Origin: an uncultured Parabacteroides sp.
GTDB taxonomy: Bacteria > Bacteroidota > Bacteroidia > Bacteroidales > Tannerellaceae
NCBI RefSeq assembly: GCF_947855115.1
Contig: NZ_CANTZW010000002.1
Location: 62,001 to 126,000 of the forward strand
DNA length: 64,000 nt
Reading direction: 5' to 3'
The translations under genes were made by a program, and so were the position numbers. Position 1 is the stretch's first letter, and the number at the start of each line of letters is the position of its first letter. Shown piece after piece: positions 41,239-49,897 of the stretch. The notes under the pieces are model-generated. The model was not told the origin of the DNA and did no database searches. It saw only the letters and a list, made by a program, of their open reading frames with translations.

Positions 41239-42179
41239 TGGAAAAGAACGCAAAAATATATGTGGCCGGACATCGGGGTATGGTCGGTTCGGCTATTGTC
41301 CGGGAATTACAACGGCAGGGGTATACGAACATCATTACCCGTACCCATAAAGAGCTTGACCTGACCCGTCAGGATGTCGTGGAGCGTTTTTTCGCCGAGG
41401 AAAAGCCGGAATACGTTTTTCTCGCAGCAGCCAAGGTGGGCGGTATCATCGCCAACCAGACAGCATTGGCCGACTTCATGTATGACAACATGATACTGGA
41501 GATGAATGTCATCCATTCCGCATGGCAGAACGGATGCAAGAAGCTGGAGTTCCTCGGCTCGTCATGCATCTATCCTCGCATGGCACCCCAGCCGATGAAA
41601 GAAAGCTGTCTGCTGACCTCGGAACTGGAAAAGACAAATGAAGCGTATGCCTTGGCAAAAATTTCCGGACTGAAATACTGCGAGTTCTTGAATCGGCAAT
41701 ACGGTACGGATTATATCAGTGTCATGCCTACCAACCTCTACGGCCCGAACGATAATTACCATCCGGAACACTCGCACGTGCTCCCTGCTCTGATCCGTCG
41801 TATCCATGAGGCAAAGGAACAAAACCTTCCATTTGTGACTTGTTGGGGGGATGGTAGCCCGTTGAGGGAATTTCTTTATGTGGATGATCTTGCCAACTTA
41901 TGTGTGTTCTTGATGAACCATTATTCCGGTAACGAGACGGTGAATGCTGGGACGGGTAAGGAATTGACAATAAAGGAGCTTACTGAATTAGTTGCGAGGA
42001 TAATCGGCTATACCGGAGAAATTCGCTGGGACATATCACGCCCCAACGGCACGCCTCGCAAGTTACTAGACGTGTCAAAAGCGACATCACTGGGATGGAC
42101 CTACAAAACTGAATTGGAAGAAGGAATACGTCTCGCCTATGAAGATTTCCTAAATAACCCGATGCGGGCAGAACGTTAG
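41235..42179 (+). CDS. fcl: GDP-L-fucose synthase
   Basis: [60 protein letters not shown]. Confidence 0.97.
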   Translation: MMEKNAKIYVAGHRGMVGSAIVRELQRQGYTNIITRTHKELDLTRQDVVERFFAEEKPEYVFLAAAKVGGIIANQTALADFMYDNMILEMNVIHSAWQNGCKKLEFLGSSCIYPRMAPQPMKESCLLTSELEKTNEAYALAKISGLKYCEFLNRQYGTDYISVMPTNLYGPNDNYHPEHSHVLPALIRRIHEAKEQNLPFVTCWGDGSPLREFLYVDDLANLCVFLMNHYSGNETVNAGTGKELTIKELTELVARIIGYTGEIRWDISRPNGTPRKLLDVSKATSLGWTYKTELEEGIRLAYEDFLNNPMRAER

Positions 42180-42247
42180 CCATCCGAGGAATCTAGCCAG
42201 GCCGGTAACGATGGGATAATTGTAAGAATTATTAATCAAATAAGTTT

Positions 42248-43489
42248 ATGAATAAAAAAGTGATTTTGATTGGAGTGCTTCTTGGCACGCTGCCTTTAGG
42301 TGCGGTGGCACAGGAAGCTTTGAAGTCGGACACGATCCATACGGAACTGCGATCTGACTTTTTGGAAGAACTCGGTGACACGACCGATTTGGTTGTTGCG
42401 GGTAAGGGCACGAAAAACTGGTTTATCAGCCTTTCCGGAGGAGTTAATTCCTTGGCTGCGGAAGCTAATCGTGATTATGATAATTTTGTCAATAGGGCAC
42501 GATTATCATTCCGGTTAAGTACCGGTAAATGGTTCACGCCGGTTTGGGGATTCCGTGTACAGATGGGGGTTGGAAAACTATCTGGACATTCCTTTTTATT
42601 GAACTATTATAATATGTATGATCAGGTAGCCGATCACTCTGTCATGCCAGAAGGTATGCTCCCTTATTTATCGGAGAAGGATGGCCGTACTTGGTTTCAC
42701 CGTAAATTTACTTATATGGACTGGTCTGTTAATCTGATGACTGATGCTGTCCGTTGGTTTACCAAGGAGAAGAAACCTGTCGGACTGATTTTGTCCGCTG
42801 GTCCGGGATTTGCTCATGGATTCGCTTCGCAGGGGCTGTCTGCGACTAATTCATTCGCTTTTAATGCCGGTATCATGCTGAATGTTAGTGTGCATAAAAA
42901 TTGGGATATTTTTGCGGAATTGCAAGGAAACATTGTTGATGAAACTTTCGATGGACAGATTGGTGGTCAACCTGGACAGCGTAATTTCACGGTGGAGGGT
43001 TATGCTGGGCTGAATGTAGGTATCTCCTACAAGTTCGGTGGACGTAAATTTGCCCGTTATGCTAAGGTCCATCCGGTAACCTATGAGTCGGTACGCTACA
43101 TCCTGCCACCGACAAGAGTGGAGAAACCTGTATCTGTAGAGGATGTGGTCACTACCTTTGCCGTGCGTTTCCTTATTGACAAGTACAATATCGAGGAAGA
43201 CCAGAAACTGAATATTGATCGTATAGCTCGCTATATGAAGCGGCATCCCGAATCCCGATTAGAATTGGTAGGTTTCGCCGATAAAGAAACTGCTTATCCC
43301 GCATACAATATGAAACTCAGTGAACGTCGTGTAAAGGCTGTGCGTGATTATCTGGTGAAAAAATGTGGTATATCTGCTGAACGCCTTGTATTAGATGCCA
43401 AAGGAGACACTAAGCGTGCGTATAACGAAGATTATCGTTGGAACAGGGCTGTGGTAATGCAAATAATTGAAAATGACAATAAAGAATAA
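42248..43489 (+). CDS. OmpA-family outer membrane protein
   Basis: Signal peptide; C-terminal RYMKRHPESRLELVGFADKETAYPAYNMKLSERRVKAVRDYLV. Confidence 0.85.
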   Translation: MNKKVILIGVLLGTLPLGAVAQEALKSDTIHTELRSDFLEELGDTTDLVVAGKGTKNWFISLSGGVNSLAAEANRDYDNFVNRARLSFRLSTGKWFTPVWGFRVQMGVGKLSGHSFLLNYYNMYDQVADHSVMPEGMLPYLSEKDGRTWFHRKFTYMDWSVNLMTDAVRWFTKEKKPVGLILSAGPGFAHGFASQGLSATNSFAFNAGIMLNVSVHKNWDIFAELQGNIVDETFDGQIGGQPGQRNFTVEGYAGLNVGISYKFGGRKFARYAKVHPVTYESVRYILPPTRVEKPVSVEDVVTTFAVRFLIDKYNIEEDQKLNIDRIARYMKRHPESRLELVGFADKETAYPAYNMKLSERRVKAVRDYLVKKCGISAERLVLDAKGDTKRAYNEDYRWNRAVVMQIIENDNKE

Positions 43490-43494
43490 GACGT

Positions 43495-44706
43495 ATGAAA
43501 AAAATAATAATGGCAGTAGCAATCATATTAGGCGGTTTTTCTGCGGTACAGGCTCAAGCTCCCAAGAAGGAAGTGAATAAAACCGTGCTCACGGATACGT
43601 TACAGGTTGATTACAAGACCCGTTATATTTCCTCATTTTGGGATAATTTCTATATTGAAGCTGATTTTGCGGGAAGGATGTTGATGGGAGAGGATGATTC
43701 TCACTTGTCTTTCGGAAAACGTCTGAAACCCGGATTTGGTATAACCGTTGGTAAATGGTTACATCCAGATTTCGGGGTCCGGTTAAACTTCGGAGGTTCC
43801 CGGTTGAAAGGCTGGAATAGTGGTGCGACAGGTATTTATGCCTATAAAGATAGTTGGATAGATGATTTTGACCCAGTCCGGGAATATTGGGATAGTAAAG
43901 GGAGAGATACGAAGAACGGTTACAGACAAGACCTGAAATACTATGAATTGAATGCGGACTTTCTTTTTGACCTATATAATGTGTTTACTCCCAACAACCG
44001 TCTGAATCGTAAATGGACAGCACAAGGTTATGTAGGTATAGGAATGCTTCGTGCCGCCAAATATCATGGAATGGAAGATAATATAAAGACTGGATTCCGT
44101 TTTGGATTGATTGGAAATTATAATATCACCAACCGTTGGGGGATACACATGAGCCTCGGAAGTGAGATCACCAATTCTAGCTTTGATGGCGAACTGGGTA
44201 AGGGGAGAAAGTTCGCCGGTATCCTGAGTGGTTCTGTCGGTATAAGTTTCCGTATCGGACGCCAAGGGTATAAAGTCGTGCGTCTGGTTCCTGAAGAACA
44301 ACTTGCGGCATTGAATCATGCCGTGACGCTTATCCGTAGCGAACAGACAATAGCTGGTGATACGATCGAGGTGATAAAGAAACGTATGGATATAGGTAGT
44401 TTGCTGACTCCTTCTGTTGTTTTTTATCCGGGAAGAAATGAATTCAACGAAGAACTCCAGATGGTCAATATCTTTCATATCGCACATTATATGATGCGCT
44501 ATGAGGATGCGAAAATTGCCATTGTGGGAAATACGGGTGGCACGGATAAACATTTGGCCCATCAACGTGCGGAAAAAGTACGTGATTTGCTGGTCAATAA
44601 ATATGGTATTTTCCCTGAACGCATGGAGATACAAGCTTATGATATGAATGATAAGTACGGTGTTACGGGCTATGATCAATCTGTGAATTTCACGATAGTT
44701 AAATAA
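43495..44706 (+). CDS. OmpA-family outer membrane protein (tandem paralogue)
   Basis: Signal peptide; FHIAHYMMRYEDAKIAIVGNTGGTDKHLAHQRAEKVRDLLVNKYG. Confidence 0.82.
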   Translation: MKKIIMAVAIILGGFSAVQAQAPKKEVNKTVLTDTLQVDYKTRYISSFWDNFYIEADFAGRMLMGEDDSHLSFGKRLKPGFGITVGKWLHPDFGVRLNFGGSRLKGWNSGATGIYAYKDSWIDDFDPVREYWDSKGRDTKNGYRQDLKYYELNADFLFDLYNVFTPNNRLNRKWTAQGYVGIGMLRAAKYHGMEDNIKTGFRFGLIGNYNITNRWGIHMSLGSEITNSSFDGELGKGRKFAGILSGSVGISFRIGRQGYKVVRLVPEEQLAALNHAVTLIRSEQTIAGDTIEVIKKRMDIGSLLTPSVVFYPGRNEFNEELQMVNIFHIAHYMMRYEDAKIAIVGNTGGTDKHLAHQRAEKVRDLLVNKYGIFPERMEIQAYDMNDKYGVTGYDQSVNFTIVK

Positions 44707-44732
44707 ATCATTAACCATATAAAAGATTTAGT

Positions 44733-44918
44733 ATGAAAACAGAGGAAACAAATGTTCAGCAAAAAAGAAAACAAAGTGTTTATGTATCTCCTAAATGTGA
44801 GGTGATGGAATTGCAGAGCGAGGGGGCTTTGCTGAGAGCGAGTGGTGGAGGCGGCTTGCCTGATTGGGGTGATGGTGACGGAGGACATACCGAGGATGGA
44901 CAAGATACGTATTTTTAA
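44733..44918 (+). CDS. 61-aa leader-like small protein, candidate modified-peptide precursor
   Basis: MKTEETNVQQKRKQSVYVSPKCEVMELQSEGALLRASGGGGLPDWGDGDGGHTEDGQDTYF; YxxP motif in the N-terminal half and a Gly/Asp-rich tail. Confidence 0.65.
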   Translation: MKTEETNVQQKRKQSVYVSPKCEVMELQSEGALLRASGGGGLPDWGDGDGGHTEDGQDTYF

Positions 44919-44938
44919 ACTTAATATATTGCATCATT

Positions 44939-47023
44939 ATGAAAAGTAGTATCTTGCTATTGAGTGTAGCCTTGTTATTCGGGGCCACCTCTTGTTCGGA
45001 AAGTATCATGCAGGAAGGGGGGAGTGCCTCTTCTGGACCAATAGATTTGACTTTCAGTGCCTTGAGTAGTGAAATGAAATATCAGGTAAATACTCGGACA
45101 CTGGTTCGTGAAGGTAATCAAACCATGTGGGTAGCCAATGACAGGATTAGTGTTTTCGATGGTAACAATCAAAATAATCCGTTCATTACGAAGGATGGAG
45201 GTATCATGACGGATTTTAGGGGTACGGTATCTGCTACCACTGATTGGTATTGTGCACTTTATCCCTATAACAGCCGTGCTGAATTTGACCCTTCGTCATA
45301 TACTTTTACTACACAGCTTTACATACGTCAGTATGCGGAACCCGGTAGCTATGCTTCCGGAATGAACCTTGCGGTATCACGCTCGACCAAAGAGGATGCA
45401 CAGGATCTGGCGTTTTACAACTCGGCTTCCTACCTACGTGTACACATATCCTCGGATTACAAAGGTGATGCTATCTCTTCTATGCGGTTGAGTGGGAATA
45501 ATGGAGAACTATTGGCTGGAGATGTGACCATATCCGTATATGATCCGAATGAAACTTCAGCTGTGGTGATTGATAATGAGCAAGCGTCACAGACAATCTA
45601 TCTAGATCAAGTACAGGGAGGAGAAATTTGTTATCCCGGTAAGGATTATTATTTTGTATTGGCCCCGGTAAACATGGTAAAAGGCTATACACTTACTTTG
45701 GTAAATGAAAAAGGACAGATTGCTACGATAAAAAATGATGAGTCAACCAGTTTCACGGAAAACAACATAGTTACGATTGAAGTGGAAAACGCTGAATTTA
45801 GCGGAGATGAATGTGGAACGATAACAGAAGATGGACTTTTCATAGTGACAAACTTGGATTGCCTGTATGAATGGGCAGAGCGTGTGGAAAATGGAGAAAT
45901 TGGGTTGGGCTGCTATTTGGTTGCAGACATAGATTTCGAAGGGGATGTACGTAAATGGCCACAAATTGGAACAGATGAGAAGCCCTTTACCGGAAAGGTA
46001 ATTGGAAACGGGAAAAAGATTTCCAATTTCCATATTGAAGGTGATGAGAACTTTCCTTATGCGGGATTTATTGCGGTCATGGGTGAAGGTGGGGCTGTTG
46101 AGAACCTGACATTTGATAGTCCTGTGATATCTACCAAGTATGTGGGAAATACGACTAATCCTTTTGATGATGGTTATGCCGGAGTGATAGTAGCCCGGAT
46201 GAATTGTGCGGACATATTCAATTATACATCTGCGGCTATCAAAAATTGCCATGTGACTAATCCGGATGTAAGTGGTAGCGAGAATGTTGGAGGTATTGTA
46301 GGACGGAGTTACGGACGTGGTGATATCATCGAGGGATGTACGGTTTCTGGAGGAAAGTTGTCTGGGCATATGTTTGTAGGTGGTATCGTAGGAAATATAG
46401 AAGGTGTTGTCGAGAATTGTCATGTGAAGTCGGGAACTGCCATCTCACATTTCGATGTGCCATCAGAGGCTCGTTTGGGAGGTATTGTCGGTACGAACAA
46501 CTCCGGACGTATTGTGGCGTGTACGGCAGATGTGGTAGTTGAAGGTGATTTCGGAGAAGGGCTGGATACTCGTTATGCAGGGGGTATTGCCGGAGCCAAC
46601 AATGGCACAATTATCGGTTGTGCCGCGAACGGTTCTATGAATGGGGATTTCAGCGGTGCTTTGGCTGGTGAAAGTTATGGAGATATCTTTGGTTGTTATG
46701 CGAATGCAAAAGCTACCGCTTTAATTTACAAGGTCAAGAAAAATATGAACAATGCTGATGATGTTGTACTACCTACTTTCAGTGGTTGTTATTGGATTAA
46801 AGGGAGTACTCCTGTTATTGCTAAAGGTGAGGAAAACGGGCTGATTCGGGATTGTTCCGTGAAGGAAAGCCTTACCAAAGATCTGATAGACTCAATGAAC
46901 AAAGTGATTGATGATGTAGCCTCTGACTCAGACTATACTTATGGTGTTACGTATCAGTATGAGGAGAATGGTGGAGATGATAATCAGAGATTCCCTTATA
47001 AGGCGACCATTCCGCAAAGATAA
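44939..47023 (+). CDS. Fimbrillin-like lipoprotein with GLUG-type repeats
   Basis: Lipobox FGATSCS; repeats GGIVGRSYGRGDIIEGCTVSGG, GGIVGNIEGVVENCHVKSG, GGIVGTNNSGRIVACTADV, GGIAGANNGTIIGCAANG. Confidence 0.85.
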   Translation: MKSSILLLSVALLFGATSCSESIMQEGGSASSGPIDLTFSALSSEMKYQVNTRTLVREGNQTMWVANDRISVFDGNNQNNPFITKDGGIMTDFRGTVSATTDWYCALYPYNSRAEFDPSSYTFTTQLYIRQYAEPGSYASGMNLAVSRSTKEDAQDLAFYNSASYLRVHISSDYKGDAISSMRLSGNNGELLAGDVTISVYDPNETSAVVIDNEQASQTIYLDQVQGGEICYPGKDYYFVLAPVNMVKGYTLTLVNEKGQIATIKNDESTSFTENNIVTIEVENAEFSGDECGTITEDGLFIVTNLDCLYEWAERVENGEIGLGCYLVADIDFEGDVRKWPQIGTDEKPFTGKVIGNGKKISNFHIEGDENFPYAGFIAVMGEGGAVENLTFDSPVISTKYVGNTTNPFDDGYAGVIVARMNCADIFNYTSAAIKNCHVTNPDVSGSENVGGIVGRSYGRGDIIEGCTVSGGKLSGHMFVGGIVGNIEGVVENCHVKSGTAISHFDVPSEARLGGIVGTNNSGRIVACTADVVVEGDFGEGLDTRYAGGIAGANNGTIIGCAANGSMNGDFSGALAGESYGDIFGCYANAKATALIYKVKKNMNNADDVVLPTFSGCYWIKGSTPVIAKGEENGLIRDCSVKESLTKDLIDSMNKVIDDVASDSDYTYGVTYQYEENGGDDNQRFPYKATIPQR

Positions 47024-47065
47024 TAAAATGTCATAAGCTGCCGGAATGTAGGCAAGTCTGTTCTG

Positions 47066-47113
47066 CACCGTCATATCCGTTGTGCTATGTTGCGAGGCAC
47101 GGATGTGACGGTG
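47066..47113 (+). promoter_or_regulatory. Intercistronic stem-loop without U-tract
   Basis: CACCGTCATATCCGT / ACGGATGTGACGGTG, 15-bp stem with one wobble/mismatch. Confidence 0.55.
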
Positions 47114-47160
47114 TGTTGCGTACATGCCCGTCTGTAAATTTTGATGGAACTTGTAAGAAT

Positions 47161-48039
47161 ATGAGACTTTATACCGTAGCCCACCATACATTCGGGCTAG
47201 AGTGGCCGGAGGGTTTTTCTTCCGAAGTATTACGTCCTTACTCGTTTTTCCGGGAGGATAAGGACGTGATGCCGATATTTACTTTGGTGATAAAGAGGAG
47301 TGAGCGGCTTCCGATAGAGAAAGTGGGAGAGTGCCTTCAGTGTTTCCATGAGGAAATGCCTTGCACTTGGCTTTATCGCAGAGAAGAAGGTTATGCTTTT
47401 GGCTTTTCCAACACGTTTCAGGAGCCAGAAGCTCTGCTTCTACCTGCTCTATCCGGACAACCGGCTGTTTTGTATGTTTATACGAGAGATACGCCGGAAC
47501 AAATCGCTTTTGCTTTAAATAATAGTTTGATGCTTCTTTATGCTCTGAGTACTGCTTCACAAGATACATTATTAGTCCACGCATCTACCATTGAGAAGGA
47601 AGGTATGGGATATCTATTCCTAGGACGTAGTGGTACCGGGAAAAGTACCCATGGGAATCTTTGGCTTACTCATATTGAGGGGGCGGAGTTATTAAATGAT
47701 GATAATCCGGTGATTCGATTGTCGGACGATGGAAAAGTATATGTTTATGGTTCCCCTTGGAGTGGAAAAACTCCTTGTTATAAGAATCGACGTGCGGAAC
47801 TGAAGGCTATCGTGCGACTCTCGCAAGCTCCCTTTAACCGAATAATCGAACTGGAAAATCTAAAAGCATATGCTTCTCTTCTTCCTTCTTGCTCGTGTAT
47901 GAGGTGGGAACGTCGGATGGCAGATAATGTTTATCGTACGGTCGAACAGGTGGTTCTTCGTTGTTCGAATTACCAATTGGAGTGTTTACCTGATAAAATG
48001 GCTGCCTTACTTTGTTTTCGGACTGTGACGGCTTTATGA
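47161..48039 (+). CDS. HprK-like kinase
   Basis: YLFLGRSGTGKSTHGNLWL Walker A; LLNDDNPVIRL; GSPWSGKTP; start chosen at MRLYTVAHHTF. Confidence 0.85.
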   Translation: MRLYTVAHHTFGLEWPEGFSSEVLRPYSFFREDKDVMPIFTLVIKRSERLPIEKVGECLQCFHEEMPCTWLYRREEGYAFGFSNTFQEPEALLLPALSGQPAVLYVYTRDTPEQIAFALNNSLMLLYALSTASQDTLLVHASTIEKEGMGYLFLGRSGTGKSTHGNLWLTHIEGAELLNDDNPVIRLSDDGKVYVYGSPWSGKTPCYKNRRAELKAIVRLSQAPFNRIIELENLKAYASLLPSCSCMRWERRMADNVYRTVEQVVLRCSNYQLECLPDKMAALLCFRTVTAL

Positions 48040-48473
48040 ATATAAAGGAAAAAAATACGGAAATATTGGTGGAGGAGATCAGACGGATATTGTCTGAAGG
48101 AAAATGTGTGGTAATGACTGCTAAAGGATGTAGCATGTTACCTTTCATCCGGGGAGGACGTGATAATGTAGTGCTGGAATCGGTTTGCGAATATGTGAAG
48201 GGAGACATTCTTTTATGTAGAGTGGCACCGGGAACATATGTGCTGCATAGACTGATGGAGATAAGAGGGCGGTATTTAATCTTGATGGGAGATGGTAATG
48301 TTCGGGGAAAAGAATGGTGTTTGCCAAGGGATGTTATCGCTAGGGTGAAGGCAATTATTCATAAGGGGCAATATGAGGACTGTGGTTGTTTAGGTTTTCG
48401 TCGCAAATCCCGGCTTTGGCAAAAACTTCTTCCGGTACGCCGTTTCCTGCTGATATTTATCCGACGGTTTTAA
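48036..48473 (+). CDS. S24/S26-type signal peptidase-like protease
   Basis: TAKGCSMLPFIRGG (Ser motif), GDILLCRVAPGTYVLHRLMEIRG, LMGDGN; overlaps preceding stop (ATGA). Confidence 0.8.
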   Translation: MNIKEKNTEILVEEIRRILSEGKCVVMTAKGCSMLPFIRGGRDNVVLESVCEYVKGDILLCRVAPGTYVLHRLMEIRGRYLILMGDGNVRGKEWCLPRDVIARVKAIIHKGQYEDCGCLGFRRKSRLWQKLLPVRRFLLIFIRRF

Positions 48474-48509
48474 ATAGTATTATTAAAACAATTTAATATT
48501 CGTAGTAAT

Positions 48510-48779
48510 ATGCATATCAAAAAAGGATTTGTACTTCGTAAAATGTGTGGAGAGTATGTGGTGACAGCAGATGGATTGGATCTGGTAAATTTCAATAAAC
48601 TGATTACATTAAACGATTCTGCGGCTTATCTGTGGGAATGTTTAGGAGAGAAAGAATTTGATCAAGAAATGTTGGCAGGCTTGTTGGAAAAAAAATATGA
48701 CATAACAAAAGAACAGGCTCTGAAAGATACCATTTCTTTGTGTGAGACTTGGAAAAAGTTGGGAATTGCGGAAGAATGA
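48510..48779 (+). CDS. PqqD-like peptide-binding (RRE-type) protein
   Basis: GFVLRKMCGEYVVTADG...FNKLITLNDSAAYLWECLGEKEFDQEMLAGLLEKKYDITKEQALKDTISLCETWKKLGI. Confidence 0.88.
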   Translation: MHIKKGFVLRKMCGEYVVTADGLDLVNFNKLITLNDSAAYLWECLGEKEFDQEMLAGLLEKKYDITKEQALKDTISLCETWKKLGIAEE

Positions 48780-49897
48780 CAAAGACTGAAGAACAATTTT
48801 TGTCTTTGCTTCGTGCCGGGCTATGGGGTAAGGCTGTTGACGAGCGACTTTTCCAGGATGGTGTGGATTGGCCGGCCATCTTGAGTTTGGCGAGAGAACA
48901 AACCGTAGTTGGTGTGCTGAGTGATGGAATAGGGAGTTTACCGTTGTCCATGCGCCCTCCAACAAGTATGGTTCGGGATTTGCAAAAGGAACTGATACGA
49001 ATCCGTCATGGGCATACCGTATTAAATCATGTGTTGAAAGAGGTCTATGGGGAATTGAGCTATGCAGGCATCCGTCCAGTCTTATTGAAAGGACAAGGAG
49101 TGGCACAGAACTACTTATACCCCGAACAACGGCAGTGTGGGGATATTGATTTGTATGTCGGAGTGAGATACTATGATCTTGCTTGTAAGATTTTGTCTGG
49201 TTGTGGCGGGATAGAAAATGTTACTATGAACAAACATCCCTCTCACCGACAATTTTGTTACAGTGGGGTGGATGTGGAAATACACAGAAAGGCTTGTTGT
49301 TTGACAATTCCCCGAATTGATAAGCGTTTACAGGTAATCTCGGATATCTATCTGCGAGAAGAGGCCTGTTCTGGTGAAAAGTTGCAAGGAACGGACATTA
49401 TACTTCCACCCGTGAATTTTGATGCGTTATTTTTGTTCCTGCATTTTGTCCGGCATTTTATTCAAGAGGGCGTGGGGTTACGACAAGTTTGCGATTGGAC
49501 ATTGTATCTGCATGCCCATGTTGATGACATTGACAGGGAAAGGTTGCTGTGTGAGGTTGATCTTTTGGGTATGAGGCGTTTTTGGGAAATATTTGGTTGT
49601 ATAGCCGTGTATTATTTAGGGTTGCCACCAGAAGAATTCCCCGGTTTTTTTAAGGAGAGGAAAAAATTATCACAATATCTTCTTTCCTTAATATTCAAAT
49701 CTGGAAATTTTGGCCAGTGTACATATTTCCGTAGCCAATCATTTCGTCCCAAAGGTTATTATCTAGGTAAACTACATGGCATGAAACAACGGTTTCGTTG
49801 GTGGTTGTCCGTCTTTCCATTAAATCCCAGCCTACTTATCCGTTGGGTTATTTATTCTTTTTTGTATAGTTTGAAGGTGGCTTTACTACATCGGTAA
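48776..49897 (+). CDS. NTP_transf_5-like nucleotidyltransferase
   Basis: PVLLKGQGVAQNYLYPEQRQCGDIDLYVGVRYY, HRQFCYSGVDVEIHRKAC; start codon overlaps the PqqD stop (ATGA). Confidence 0.85.
   Translation: MTKTEEQFLSLLRAGLWGKAVDERLFQDGVDWPAILSLAREQTVVGVLSDGIGSLPLSMRPPTSMVRDLQKELIRIRHGHTVLNHVLKEVYGELSYAGIRPVLLKGQGVAQNYLYPEQRQCGDIDLYVGVRYYDLACKILSGCGGIENVTMNKHPSHRQFCYSGVDVEIHRKACCLTIPRIDKRLQVISDIYLREEACSGEKLQGTDIILPPVNFDALFLFLHFVRHFIQEGVGLRQVCDWTLYLHAHVDDIDRERLLCEVDLLGMRRFWEIFGCIAVYYLGLPPEEFPGFFKERKKLSQYLLSLIFKSGNFGQCTYFRSQSFRPKGYYLGKLHGMKQRFRWWLSVFPLNPSLLIRWVIYSFLYSLKVALLHR

Noticed and set aside
43972-44718. 248-aa ORF antisense to the second OmpA-like gene
   Set aside because: Shadow ORF; plus-strand gene has signal peptide and OmpA-like motif
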